From NCBI GenBank assembly GCA_016125275.1, contig WGMB01000001.1, forward strand, positions 1 to 64,000: a DNA stretch of 64,000 nt, in the 5' to 3' direction. The notes below the pieces were generated by a model. The model did not search any database and was not told the DNA's origin. It saw only the letters and a program-made list of their open reading frames with translations. A program made the translations under genes and the position numbers. Positions 44,002 through 53,248 of the stretch are shown here, piece after piece; position 1 is the first letter of the stretch, and each line of letters begins with the position of its first letter. The stretch is from Acidobacteriota bacterium (GTDB taxonomy: Bacteria > Acidobacteriota > Terriglobia > Bryobacterales > UBA6623).

Positions 44002-45152
44002 TGCCCTTGCATAGACCAACTCTCGCCGGCGCCCTTGTGCTGCTCGCCCTGTGGACGGCGGGCTGCGAGCAATCCGCCCGATCCAACCCCGACGGAGAGA
44101 TCCGCATCGCCGGCCGCGTGGAAGGCGACGAAACCAGCGTGGCGGCCAAAACTCCGGGGCGCGTGCTGGAGGTAGCCGTGCGCGAGGGCGACGAAGTGCG
44201 CGCCGGGCAGATGCTGCTGCGGTTGGAGGCCACCCAGGCCGCCGCTCGCCGCGAACAGGCCGAAGCGGGGTTGCGGGCCGCCCGAGAACAGGCCGAGACC
44301 GTGCGGCTGCGTCTGCCGACGCTCGAAGAGAAGCTGCGGCAGCTCGAGATTCAGAAGCGGCAGGCGGAGCTCGACGCGGCCGGGCGCGTGGCCGCCGGCG
44401 AAGGCCAGTTGGCCGCCGCGCAGGCGGACCTGGCGCGGGCCGAGGCCGAGCTGGGCCAGGCCCGCTCCGACGCGAACCGCTTTCGCATTCTGGCCGACAA
44501 GGGCGCCGCGCCGGAGCAGATCGCCGAGCAGATGGCGTCCAAGGTGAAGGCGACCGAGGCCGTGGTGGAAGCGGCTCGCCGGCAGGTCTCCTCCGCCGAG
44601 GGCGCTCTGGAGGTCGCCAAGGCCGCGCGGTCCAACGCGGCGCTGCTGGAAGCCGAGAAGACCGCACTGCGCCGGCAGATGGACGAGGTGCAGGGCGCCG
44701 TGCGGGTGGCCGAGGAGGGCGTGGCGGCGTCGCGGGCGCAGCTCGAGCAGGCTTCGGCGGAAGTGGACGATCTGGCCGTCACGGCGCCGTTTCGCGGGCT
44801 GGTCGTGACGCGCTCGGTGGAGCCGGGGCAGGTGATTGCGCCGGGGCAGCCGCTGCTGACGCTGGTGGACACCTCGCAACTCTACCTGCGCGGCTATGTG
44901 CCGCAGGAACGCATCGGGCAGGTCGAGGTCGGCGCGCCGGCCCAGGTGGCGCTCGACGCCGACCCGGACCGGCCGCTCGAGGGCCGGGTGCTGCGAGTCG
45001 ATCCGGAGACGATGTTCACGCCGGAGAATACGTACTTCCAGGACGATCGCGTGCGCCAGGTGGTGGGCGTGAAGATCGCGCTGCCGGCCGATCCCGGTCC
45101 GGCCAAGCTGGGCATGACGGGGGAGGCTCGGCTGCGTCCCGGAGCGCGATGA
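44001..45152 (+). CDS. HlyD-family periplasmic adaptor (YbhG-like)
   Basis: A 383-residue membrane-fusion protein. The ATG at 44001 is preferred to the TTG at 43998. The N-terminus (LAGALVLLALWTAGCEQSAR) looks like a lipoprotein signal with Cys in TAGCEQ. A biotinyl-lipoyl half (RVEGDETSVAAKTPGRVLEV) leads into a coiled-coil of about 180 residues rich in Ala, Glu, Gln and Arg. The second lipoyl half follows (VTAPFRGLVVTRSVEPGQVI), then a beta-barrel. It links the ABC exporter to the TolC-type channel. The stop overlaps the start of the ATPase gene (ATGA). Confidence 0.92.
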   Translation: MPLHRPTLAGALVLLALWTAGCEQSARSNPDGEIRIAGRVEGDETSVAAKTPGRVLEVAVREGDEVRAGQMLLRLEATQAAARREQAEAGLRAAREQAETVRLRLPTLEEKLRQLEIQKRQAELDAAGRVAAGEGQLAAAQADLARAEAELGQARSDANRFRILADKGAAPEQIAEQMASKVKATEAVVEAARRQVSSAEGALEVAKAARSNAALLEAEKTALRRQMDEVQGAVRVAEEGVAASRAQLEQASAEVDDLAVTAPFRGLVVTRSVEPGQVIAPGQPLLTLVDTSQLYLRGYVPQERIGQVEVGAPAQVALDADPDRPLEGRVLRVDPETMFTPENTYFQDDRVRQVVGVKIALPADPGPAKLGMTGEARLRPGAR

Positions 45153-47086
45153 CCGGCGTCGTCATTCGCGCCCGAGGGCTGACGAAGGTCTACGATCGGG
45201 GGACCAAACAGGAGCTTTGCGCCCTCGACGCGGTCGATTTCGAGATCCGCAAGGGCGAAATCTTCGGCTTGATCGGCGCGGACGGGGCGGGCAAATCCAC
45301 CTGCTTCAAGATTCTGGCCGGCGTGCTGGAGCCGACCGCAGGCGAGGTCGAGGTGCTGTTCCGTTCGCCGCGCGAGAGCCGCCAGCGGGTGGGCTACGTC
45401 ACCCAGCCGTTCTCGTTGTATGAGGACCTGAGCGTGGCCGAGAACCTGCGCTATGCCGCCGGCCTGCGCGAGGTGGACGAGGAGGCCTTTGCGGAGCGCA
45501 GCCGGCGTTACCTGGAAGCCTTTGACATGAAGGCCTTTACGGACCGGCTGGCGGGTCGGCTCTCCGGCGGGATGAAGCAGAAGCTGGCGCTGTCGTGCGC
45601 GTTGATCGCCGACCCGGCCGTGTTGCTGCTGGACGAGCCGACGACGGGCGTCGATCCGGTGAGCCGCAGGGATTTCTGGGACGCTCTGGGCGGGCTGGCC
45701 GACCGCGGCATGACGATCGTGGTGGCGACGCCGTACCTCGACGAGGCCGAGCGCTGCACGCGGATCGCCTGCATGGAGAACGGCAAGATCCTGGCGCAGT
45801 ATCCGCCGGCGGAGTTCGTCTCACGGATGGCTCTGACCCGGCTGGAGATCCGCACCTGCGACCTGCAGCGCGCCGAGGAGATGCTGGAACGCCACGAGCG
45901 GGACGGCATTCTGGCGGATGTGCAGCGATTCGGCGACCGGCTGGACGTGCTGGTCTCCGACCCTGTCGCCGACCGCGACCGCATCCTCGAAGCGCTGGAG
46001 GCGGAGGAGCTGAAGCCGGAGGTGCTGCGGTCCGGCGATCCGACGCTCGAAAACGCCTTTGTTGCGACGTTGCGGTCGAAACGCGGTCCCGAGTCGCACG
46101 CGCACTTTCCGGACAGGGCGACGGCGCCGGCCGAGCGCTGCGGCGAGCTGGCTCTGGGAACCAAGGGCCTCGTCAAACGATTCGGCTCGTTCACGGCCGT
46201 CAAAGGGCTGGACCTCGAGATCCGCCACGGCGAGATCTACGGCTTGCTGGGGGCCAACGGGGCGGGGAAGACCACGGCGATCAAGATGATTTGCGGGCTG
46301 GTGCAGCCGAGCTCCGGCGAAATCAGCCTGTTGGGCCGCACCAAAGGCTTTCGGACGGCCGCGGTGCGCTCGCGCATCGGCTACAAGTCCCAGAAATTCA
46401 CGCTGTATGACGACTTGACGATCGGCGAGAACCTGGACTTCTACGCCGCCATGTACGACGTGCCGCCCAAGCTGTGCCGGGCTCGCAAGGACTGGGCGCT
46501 CGAGGTTTCGGGCCTGCGCGGCGAGGAAGGCATGCTCACCGGGCGGCTGCCGGATGGCTGGAAACAGCGGGTGGCCTTCGGCGCGGCGGTGATGCACCAG
46601 CCCGACATCGTGTTTTTGGACGAGCCGACCTCCGGCGTCGACGCGCTGGCTCGCCGGGCCATGTGGCGGATGATCAACGAGCTGGCCGACAACGGGGCGG
46701 CCGTGTTGGTGGTGACGCACTATCTGGAAGAGGCCGAGCAGTGCAACCGCATCGGCTTTATGGCGGCGGGGGACATGGTCGCGGAGGGCTCCCCGAGTGA
46801 GCTGGAGAAGCACATGCCGGGCGTGCTGCTGGAGGTGCGGGCCGCGAACGTGGCGGCCTCGCTGGGGGCCTTCCGGCAGGCTCTGGGCCGCGACCGCGTG
46901 ACGCAGTTCGGCGAGCGGCTGCACGTGCAGGCCCCCGACGTCGGCGCCGGGGAACGCGAGATCCAAGCGATCGCCGAGGCCCAGAGCCTCGAGCTGCGGT
47001 CGATCGAGCCGATCCCGTTCAGCCTGGAGGACGTTTTCCTGGCGCTGATCGAGCGCCGTCGCGCCGCCTCCGACAAGGCGGCCTGA
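45149..47086 (+). CDS. Double-ATPase ABC subunit (YbhF-like)
   Basis: 645 residues with two fused nucleotide-binding domains. NBD1: Walker A GADGAGKST at 43-51, signature LSGGMKQK at 138-145, Walker B VLLLDEPTTGVD. Its H-loop His is replaced by Pro195 (VVATPYLDEAE). NBD2: Walker A GANGAGKTT at 368-376, a degenerate signature LPDGWKQR at 467-474, Walker B IVFLDEPTSGVD, and an intact H-loop His524 (VVTHYLEEAE). E. coli YbhF shows the same split of defects as I remember it. Each composite site would therefore keep some intact parts. It drives the two ABC-2 permeases downstream. The long frame that starts upstream at 44051 is not real. Confidence 0.93.
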   Translation: MTGVVIRARGLTKVYDRGTKQELCALDAVDFEIRKGEIFGLIGADGAGKSTCFKILAGVLEPTAGEVEVLFRSPRESRQRVGYVTQPFSLYEDLSVAENLRYAAGLREVDEEAFAERSRRYLEAFDMKAFTDRLAGRLSGGMKQKLALSCALIADPAVLLLDEPTTGVDPVSRRDFWDALGGLADRGMTIVVATPYLDEAERCTRIACMENGKILAQYPPAEFVSRMALTRLEIRTCDLQRAEEMLERHERDGILADVQRFGDRLDVLVSDPVADRDRILEALEAEELKPEVLRSGDPTLENAFVATLRSKRGPESHAHFPDRATAPAERCGELALGTKGLVKRFGSFTAVKGLDLEIRHGEIYGLLGANGAGKTTAIKMICGLVQPSSGEISLLGRTKGFRTAAVRSRIGYKSQKFTLYDDLTIGENLDFYAAMYDVPPKLCRARKDWALEVSGLRGEEGMLTGRLPDGWKQRVAFGAAVMHQPDIVFLDEPTSGVDALARRAMWRMINELADNGAAVLVVTHYLEEAEQCNRIGFMAAGDMVAEGSPSELEKHMPGVLLEVRAANVAASLGAFRQALGRDRVTQFGERLHVQAPDVGAGEREIQAIAEAQSLELRSIEPIPFSLEDVFLALIERRRAASDKAA

Positions 47087-47092
47087 GGTCGG

Positions 47093-48196
47093 ATGCAGCG
47101 AATTCTGGCGCAGTCGGGCAAGGAGTGGAAGCAGTTCCGCAGGGATCCGCTATCGATGTGGCTGGCCGTGCTGATGCCGGTGGTGATGGTGTTGCTGTTC
47201 GGCTACACCTTGTCGCTGGACCCGGACGGGTTGCGGCTGGTGATTCGCGATCTGGACAACTCGGCGCTGAGCCGGCGCTATGTGGAGACCTACATCGGCG
47301 CCGCGGACTTCCAGCTCATCGCCTGGGACAGCGAGCTGGCGGTCGAGCAGGCTCTGGAGACGGGAGCGGCCGAGATGGTCTTGCTGATTCCGCCGCACTT
47401 CGGGCGGGATCTGCTGGCCGGGCGGCCGGCGCAGGCTCAGGCGCTGATCGACGGCGCCGACGCGAATACGGCGCTGATTCTGCGGCAGACGGCTTCGGCG
47501 CTGAATGCGTCGTTCCTGGCGCGGGAGAACCCGGCCCTGGCTCCGCCGGTGCGGGCCCGCATCCGCTACTGGTACAACCCCGGCCTCTCCGACCGGCGCT
47601 TCTTCGGGACCGGCGCGCTGGGGATGGTGCTGATCTTCTTTCCGGCCCTGCTGGGCGCCATCGCAGCTTCGCGCGAGCATGAGCTGGGGACGGTGATTCA
47701 GGCCTACGCCTCCACATTGACGCCGGCGGAATGGGTGATCGGCACGGCGCTGCCGTACGTGGCGGTCGGCTGCGTGGAGCTAGTGTGCGGCTATCTTTCG
47801 GGGGCGGTGGCGTTCGGTTACGACCTGCCGCCGGACCCCACGGCGTTCTTGGCGGCTTCGGTGGGCTACATCGCCATCGGCGTGCTGTTCGGCATGTGGG
47901 TGGGGCACGCGACGCGGTCGCAGAGCATCAGCATTCAGGCGGTGCAGTTGGGCGTGTTCCTGCTGTCGCTGCTGCTGTCGGGCTTCTTGGCGCCGCTCGA
48001 GAACATCCCGAAGGCCATCCGCTGGCTGTCGTACTTCATTCCGGCACGCTACTACGTGGAGGTAGTGCGCGACGCTCTGCTGCGGCAAGGCGGCTGGCGG
48101 ACCAACGGCCTGGACGTGGTGATTCTGCTGGGGCTGGCGATGTTGGGCTTTTGGGGCGTGTGGTCGCAGGTGCGAAGGATGCGGTTTCCGGACTAG
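47093..48196 (+). CDS. ABC-2 type permease (YbhS-like)
   Basis: A 367-residue inner-membrane permease. It begins with a cytoplasmic N-terminus (AQSGKEWKQFRRDPLSMWLA), a first helix (VLMPVVMVLLFGYTLSLDPD), a periplasmic domain of about 130 residues (LRLVIRDLDNSALSRRYVET), and five C-terminal helices with the ABC-2 motif AIAASREHELGTVIQAYAS. It starts six bases after the ATPase gene and abuts the second permease with no gap. Confidence 0.92.
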   Translation: MQRILAQSGKEWKQFRRDPLSMWLAVLMPVVMVLLFGYTLSLDPDGLRLVIRDLDNSALSRRYVETYIGAADFQLIAWDSELAVEQALETGAAEMVLLIPPHFGRDLLAGRPAQAQALIDGADANTALILRQTASALNASFLARENPALAPPVRARIRYWYNPGLSDRRFFGTGALGMVLIFFPALLGAIAASREHELGTVIQAYASTLTPAEWVIGTALPYVAVGCVELVCGYLSGAVAFGYDLPPDPTAFLAASVGYIAIGVLFGMWVGHATRSQSISIQAVQLGVFLLSLLLSGFLAPLENIPKAIRWLSYFIPARYYVEVVRDALLRQGGWRTNGLDVVILLGLAMLGFWGVWSQVRRMRFPD

Positions 48197-49339
48197 ATGA
48201 CGCGCTTTCTACGCCGCTATTGGGCTTTGACCCGTAAGGAGCTGCACCAGCTCCGGCGGGCGCCCAAGCTCGTCTTCCAGTTGACGATTCCGCCGACGCT
48301 GCTGCTGGTGATGTGGGGCTACGCCCTCAATCCCGAGGTCAAGAACCTGCGGACGGCCGTGATGGACGCCGACCGTACGCCGGCCAGCCGCGAGATCCTG
48401 GCGATGCTGACCGAGCTGGAGGCCTTCCAGGTGAAGGCCAATTACCTGTCGACGACGGATCTCGAGAAGGCCTTCGAGGACCGTTCGATCGACGTGGGCA
48501 TTCTGGTTCCGCCGGGGTTTGCACGTGATCTGCAAGCGGGACGTCCGGCGGAGCTGCAGGTGATCATCGACGGCGTGGTGGCGAACTCGGCGGCGGTGGC
48601 GGGCGGCTATCTACTGCGCGCCGTGGCTGATCACAACGAGAAGCTGCTGCGAAGGCGACTGCCGGTGACGCTCGAGGCGGGGCTCCCGCGGCTGGGACGC
48701 AGCGAGATTCGGGCGATCGCGATGTTCAACCCGGGCATGGTCTTCTCGTGGTTCTACGTGACGGCAATCATGGGCGTGGTGCTGTTCGTGGACGGCTCGC
48801 TGGTGGCTTCGGCGATTGCGGTGCGCGAGAAAGAGGTGGGCACGATCGAGCAGTTGCTGATGAGCCCGGCGCAGTCGCTGGAGATCCTGCTGGCGAAGAC
48901 GACGCCGGTGCTGTCGCTGCTGGTGCTGGGCCTGATGGTCTCCACCTACACGGCGCACCTGGTGTTTGGGCTGCCGCTGCGAGGGTCGTTCGGGCTGTAC
49001 CTGCTGGCCGGGGTGGTGGCCGGCTTCGCGGCGATGGGTTTGGGGATTCTGCTGGCCACCTATTCGAGCAACCAGCAGCAGGCGCAGTTGCTGACGTTCT
49101 TCATCAACCCCTTCGTGATGCTGTGCTCTGGGGCCTTTGCGCGCATCGAGAACATGCCGCGCATCTTCCAGTGGGCTTCGATGATCGACCCCTTGCGGTA
49201 CCTGGTGGAGATCATCCGCGGCCTGACCGTGAAGGGCGCGGACCTGGAGCTGCTGTGGCGGCCGATGGGGGCGCTGACGCTGCTGACGATCGCGCTCTAC
49301 GGGCTGAGCGTGTGGCGGTTCCGGCGGCAGCTCAACTAG
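48197..49339 (+). CDS. ABC-2 type permease (YbhR-like)
   Basis: A 380-residue permease, last gene of the export operon. The N-terminal YWALTRKELHQLRRAPKLVF and first helix precede a periplasmic region (LRTAVMDADRTPASREILAM), and SAIAVREKEVGTIEQLLMSP is the ABC-2 coupling region. It probably forms a heterodimer with the preceding gene product. The pair with a tandem ATPase, an HlyD adaptor and a TolC channel makes a complete tripartite exporter of drugs, lipids or peptides. Confidence 0.92.
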   Translation: MTRFLRRYWALTRKELHQLRRAPKLVFQLTIPPTLLLVMWGYALNPEVKNLRTAVMDADRTPASREILAMLTELEAFQVKANYLSTTDLEKAFEDRSIDVGILVPPGFARDLQAGRPAELQVIIDGVVANSAAVAGGYLLRAVADHNEKLLRRRLPVTLEAGLPRLGRSEIRAIAMFNPGMVFSWFYVTAIMGVVLFVDGSLVASAIAVREKEVGTIEQLLMSPAQSLEILLAKTTPVLSLLVLGLMVSTYTAHLVFGLPLRGSFGLYLLAGVVAGFAAMGLGILLATYSSNQQQAQLLTFFINPFVMLCSGAFARIENMPRIFQWASMIDPLRYLVEIIRGLTVKGADLELLWRPMGALTLLTIALYGLSVWRFRRQLN

Positions 49340-49348
49340 CGCCGCCGG

Positions 49349-52018
49349 TTAGCGCACGGTGAAGAACTCGCCGGCCGCCAGCAGCATCTGGGCGTACTCG
49401 GGCCAGTCCGCGGTCGCCAGAAAGTCGCGGGCCAGGCCGAGCTCGGCTTCGCTGGGCGGCCGGCCGTAGGCCAGCGCGTAGGCCCGGCGGACCCGCGCGT
49501 CGGGGTCGTCGCCGGCCTCGGCCGCAACCCGTTCGGACAGCGCCCGCGCCTGCTCCATGACGAAGGGGCTGTTCATGAACCACAGCCGCTGCAAGGGGCC
49601 GACGGTGACGCTGCGCTCTTCGGAGTGGCTCTTGGGGTCGGGAAAGTCGAACAGCGTCAGGGTGCGGTCCGGAGTGGTGCGGCTGATCTTGCCGTAGACC
49701 GCGCGTCCGGCGAAGTCATCCGTCATCGCCTTGCCGGGGCCGCCGGCGTCCAGGTCGAGCTTGCCGCTCACAGCCAGCAGCGAGTCGCGCAACACCTCGG
49801 CCTCCATGCGCTCCACCAGGTTCATCCGCCACAGGCGGAGGTTCTCCGGGTCCTTCTCGTCGTTGGCCGCCACGCGCTCGGAGCTGCGGCGATAGGCGGC
49901 CGAGAGCAGGATCAGACGGTCCATTTGCTTGACCGACCAGCCGCTTTCGACGAAGCGCGAGGCCAGCCAATCCAGCAGCAGGGGGTGCGTGGGGCGTTCG
50001 CCGAGCTGCCCGAAGTTACTGGGGCTGTTGACGATGCCGCGGCCGAAGCGCCGTTGCCAGATGCGGTTGACCATCACCCGCGCGGTCAGCGGGTTTTGGG
50101 GCGAGGCGATGGCCTGGGCGAGCTCCAGCCGGCCGCTGCCGTGCGTAAAGTTTTCGGGCTCGTCGTCGCTGAGGATCGCCAAGAAGCGCCGGGGGGCCAC
50201 CGCGCCGGGGTTCTGTTTGTCGCCCCGGATGGCGATGTGAATGTCCTTGGGCTTGGCGGCGTCGGTATAGGCGTGCAGGAAGGGATAGGGCTTGGGCGAG
50301 GCCTTTTCGAGGTCGGCGAGCTCGGCCCGCAGCTGCTCGGCGCGCTCCAGGAAGACCCCTGACAGGAAGCGGTCGAGCTTGGCGCCGCTGTAGTAGTAGA
50401 GGCCGCCGTCAAAGGGGTAGCCGTCCTTGCGGAAGGCGCCGGCGGCGAGATCGCGCCACAGGTACCACTTGACCGGTTCGATGAACTCGAGGTTGGTGTT
50501 GAGCAGCGTCTTCTGGTCTTTGACGCCGTCCTTGCCGCCGAGCTTTACGTAGTTGCGATCGTCGATGGCCCGCTTCTCTTCGTGGATCGCGAGCAAGGTC
50601 TTCTCGAAGCTCTCGGCGGCGGCGCGCACCTGCTCGGGCTCGGCGCGGTCGGCCGCCCACAGCGCTCGCCACTCGTCGAGGTAGGGGTGCTCCAGCTCCG
50701 GGGAATTCAGGTAGGCGATCCAACGCTCCAGCGTCTCGCTGTCCACCGACCAGGCCTCGGCGGCCTCGGCGACCGAGGCTCCGCCGCGCTCGGCCTGCCA
50801 AGCGGCCTGCAGGTAGGCGTCGGTGCGCTCCATCATGGCGTCGATGAGTTGGTCGCTCTGACTCTCCAGGTAGTCGTCGAGGGTGCGCTTCTTGTGGCTC
50901 ACCAGCTTCTGGGCGGCCTTGTAGCGGCGGACCTGGGCGTCGGGCGCCAGCGGGATCTCACGCGGCGTGGAGCTGTCGAAGATCCCCTGCAGGGAGTAGA
51001 AGTCGCTTTGCGGGATGGGGTCGAACTTGTGGTCGTGACATTGGGCGCAGCCCACCGTCAGGCCCAGGAATACCCGGCTGGTGACGTCCACACGGTCGTC
51101 GTCGCGATCCCGCAGCGCGTGGAAGCCCAGACCCGGAAGTAGGCGGTCGCAGTCTTCGCCCTGGAGCAGGTCGGCGGCCAGTTGCGCCTTCACGAACACG
51201 TCGTAGGGCATGTCCTGGTTGAAGGCCTGAATCACCCAGTCGCGGTAGCGCCAGGCATTGGCCAAAGGCGTATCGGTCTGGGCCGCGGACTGGCCGTCTC
51301 CGTAGCGGGCCAGGTCGAACCAGAAGCGCGCCCAGCGCTCGCCGTAGCGCGGCGAGGCCAGCAAGCGGTCCACGACCTTCTCCCAGGCGTCGGGGGACTG
51401 GTCGGCGACGAAGGCTTCCACTTCCTCCGGCGTGGGCGGCAGTCCGTGCAGGTCGAGCGTGGCGCGGCGGATTAGCGTACGGCGGTCCGCGGCGGGCGCC
51501 AGGGCCAGGCCGTCGGCCTCGATGCGCGCTTGGAGAAAGCGGTCGAGCGTGGTGGGGGCGGCGGCTTGGTCCTTTACGGGCGGCGGCGCCGGATCGCCGA
51601 TCGGCTGGAACGACCAGAACCGGCGGGCTTCCGGCGCGATCTTTCCGGGAGGCGCTTGGCTGACCTGGGCGGCCTCCGGCCAGACGGCGCCGGCTGCGAT
51701 CCAGGCTTCGAGCGCCGCGACGGCTTCGGCCGGCAGGGGCTCGGTGGGCGGCATCGCCAAGTCCTTGCTCTCCCTTCGGACGGCCCGCAGCAGCAAGCTC
51801 TGGTCCGGCTCGCCCGGCGCGATGGCCGGGCCGCGGCCGCCTCCGGCCAGCATGGCGTCACGCGAATCCAAGCGCAGGCCGCCCATCTTGGCGTCGGTAT
51901 GGCAGGCGAAACACTTGGCGGCCAGCAGGGGCCGGACGCGGTTCTCGAACAGGTCGGAGCCGTCGGGAGCCGCCGGCAGAGCCGCAGCGGCGAGCAGGAG
52001 AAGGAACGGCAGGCGCAT
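49349..52018 (-). CDS. PSCyt1/PSCyt2/PSD1 cytochrome-type exported protein
   Basis: An 889-residue exported protein. The ATG at 52018 gives the signal MRLPFLLLLAAAALPAAPDG. PSCyt1 carries a c-haem motif CFACH at 36-40 followed by AKMGGLRLDSRDAMLAGG. PSCyt2 (DUF1549) has TLDRFLQARIEADGLALAPA, WARFWFDLARYGD and QCHDHKFDPIPQSDFYSLQG. PSD1 (DUF1553) has RLELAQAIASPQNPLTARVM, VNRIWQRRFGRGIVNSPSNF and LWRMNLVERMEAEVLRDSLL. Such proteins abound in Planctomycetes and Acidobacteria and are usually paired with a DUF1501 sulfatase-like gene. None is adjacent here. Confidence 0.92.
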   Translation of the reverse strand: MRLPFLLLLAAAALPAAPDGSDLFENRVRPLLAAKCFACHTDAKMGGLRLDSRDAMLAGGGRGPAIAPGEPDQSLLLRAVRRESKDLAMPPTEPLPAEAVAALEAWIAAGAVWPEAAQVSQAPPGKIAPEARRFWSFQPIGDPAPPPVKDQAAAPTTLDRFLQARIEADGLALAPAADRRTLIRRATLDLHGLPPTPEEVEAFVADQSPDAWEKVVDRLLASPRYGERWARFWFDLARYGDGQSAAQTDTPLANAWRYRDWVIQAFNQDMPYDVFVKAQLAADLLQGEDCDRLLPGLGFHALRDRDDDRVDVTSRVFLGLTVGCAQCHDHKFDPIPQSDFYSLQGIFDSSTPREIPLAPDAQVRRYKAAQKLVSHKKRTLDDYLESQSDQLIDAMMERTDAYLQAAWQAERGGASVAEAAEAWSVDSETLERWIAYLNSPELEHPYLDEWRALWAADRAEPEQVRAAAESFEKTLLAIHEEKRAIDDRNYVKLGGKDGVKDQKTLLNTNLEFIEPVKWYLWRDLAAGAFRKDGYPFDGGLYYYSGAKLDRFLSGVFLERAEQLRAELADLEKASPKPYPFLHAYTDAAKPKDIHIAIRGDKQNPGAVAPRRFLAILSDDEPENFTHGSGRLELAQAIASPQNPLTARVMVNRIWQRRFGRGIVNSPSNFGQLGERPTHPLLLDWLASRFVESGWSVKQMDRLILLSAAYRRSSERVAANDEKDPENLRLWRMNLVERMEAEVLRDSLLAVSGKLDLDAGGPGKAMTDDFAGRAVYGKISRTTPDRTLTLFDFPDPKSHSEERSVTVGPLQRLWFMNSPFVMEQARALSERVAAEAGDDPDARVRRAYALAYGRPPSEAELGLARDFLATADWPEYAQMLLAAGEFFTVR

Positions 52019-52135
52019 GGGCAGGCGGCTCACGATTTCGCCCACCACTATAGGAGGGCCCCCGGGCGAGGTCAATCGAGTGGCGGTCGCGCGGGGCGGG
52101 CGTTGCTATGCTGGGACGAACGAGGACCGAGAGGT

Positions 52136-52582
52136 ATGAGCTTTGCACCCGGCGGCTGCGCCACCTACGACGACGTCAATCTGATCCTGCGCTTGTACGA
52201 AATGCGCCGCGAAACCCGCTTGCGCGACGCGCGCCGCTGGTTTGTCGCGCATTTCCGCGCCAAGACCGTCGAGGAGTTTCAGGCCCTGTGCCCGGCCGGC
52301 TCCGAGACCAATGAGTCGTTCCGGATGGTGGTGAGCTACTGGGACATGGTGGGGTCGTTCATCACGGCCGGCGTGCTGCAGAAGGAGCTGTTCTTCGAGA
52401 GCAACCGCGAGATGCTGCTGGTGTGGGAGCGCCTCCGCGACCTCATCCCGGCCTATCGCGAAATGAACAAAGACCCCAAGAGCTTCAGCAATCTGGAAAG
52501 CGTCTGCGAGGATTTCGCCAAATGGGTGGAGCGGCGCGGGCCGGAGGCGTACCCGGCTTTTGTGAAGCGCGTTCGCGGCTGA
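52136..52582 (+). CDS. Small helical protein, DUF4760-like
   Basis: A 148-residue soluble protein with GAGAGG just before the ATG. Sequence such as DDVNLILRLYEMRRETRLRD, ARRWFVAHFRAKTVEEFQAL, NESFRMVVSYWDMVGSFITA and LQKELFFESNREMLLVWERL is all-helical, and the YE-x-R-R-x-x-R-L-R-x-A-R-x-W core resembles DUF4760-type proteins. No signal or membrane segment. A -10-like TATGCT at 52107 may drive it. The grpE gene follows about 100 bases later. Confidence 0.72.
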   Translation: MSFAPGGCATYDDVNLILRLYEMRRETRLRDARRWFVAHFRAKTVEEFQALCPAGSETNESFRMVVSYWDMVGSFITAGVLQKELFFESNREMLLVWERLRDLIPAYREMNKDPKSFSNLESVCEDFAKWVERRGPEAYPAFVKRVRG

Positions 52583-52655
52583 ACCGGATCGGGGCGATTG
52601 GGCTCTCTGCTAGGATGAATTTCGTGGGGAAACGTACTCCTTCCTGGAGACGCCC

Positions 52656-52688
52656 ATGAGGCCTTCCCCTTTCCTGGACATATGGTGA
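52656..52688 (+). promoter_or_regulatory. Ten-residue leader ORF overlapping the grpE start
   Basis: ATG at 52656, six bases after GGAG (52646-52649), opens a frame encoding [10 protein letters not shown] that stops at TGA 52686-52688, overlapping the grpE ATG (52682). grpE itself has no clear Shine-Dalgarno. Translation of the leader could deliver ribosomes to grpE by re-initiation. Confidence 0.3.
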
Positions 52689-53248
52689 AAGAGCAAGAAG
52701 AACCCACGCCATCCGAGGGCGCCCAGGCTCCGAATATGGCTCCCTCCACCGACCCCGATCATCAGATCGACGCGGGCGATCCCTCTGAATTGCAGCGCCT
52801 CGTAGAAGAGCGCGACCGGGCCGTCTCCGAGAAGGCCGAGCTCATCGACCGCTACCAGCGGGCGCAGGCGGAGTTCGAAAACGCCCGCCGCCGCATGCAG
52901 CGCGAGCAGGAGGAGAGCCGCGAGTACGCCGCCGCCGGCGTGGTCGAAGCCCTGCTGCCGACGCTCGACGACTTCGAGCGAGCGCTGCAGGCCGACAGCG
53001 TCGACCCGGAATTGCAGAAGGGCGTGGAGCTGATTCACTCCCGCCTTTGCGATATCCTCAAGCGGTTCGGCCTCGAGCCCATCGAAGCCGGCGAGTATTT
53101 TGACCCCAACCTGCACCAAGCCGTGGACCGCGCGCCGACGGAGGATGACGCCGAGGATCAGCGCATTCTCGAGGTCTATCGCAAGGGCTATCGTTTCAAG
53201 GACCGTCTGCTGCGCGCCGCGATGGTCAAGGTAGCGGTGAAGGAATGA
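52682..53248 (+). CDS. grpE: Nucleotide exchange factor for DnaK
   Basis: A 188-residue cytosolic co-chaperone that releases ADP from DnaK. An acidic, disordered N-terminus leads to a coiled-coil ([20 protein letters not shown], then [20 protein letters not shown]) at about 35-80. The four-helix and beta-wing part follows ([57 protein letters not shown]). No CIRCE element is visible upstream. The stop overlaps the dnaJ start (ATGA), a classic coupled pair. dnaK is not in the window. Confidence 0.95.
   Translation: MVKEQEEPTPSEGAQAPNMAPSTDPDHQIDAGDPSELQRLVEERDRAVSEKAELIDRYQRAQAEFENARRRMQREQEESREYAAAGVVEALLPTLDDFERALQADSVDPELQKGVELIHSRLCDILKRFGLEPIEAGEYFDPNLHQAVDRAPTEDDAEDQRILEVYRKGYRFKDRLLRAAMVKVAVKE

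Noticed and set aside
52583..52681. CIRCE or sigma-32 control of grpE-dnaJ
   Set aside because: No TTAGCACTC-N9-GAGTGCTAA inverted repeat and no convincing sigma-32 promoter were seen upstream of grpE.
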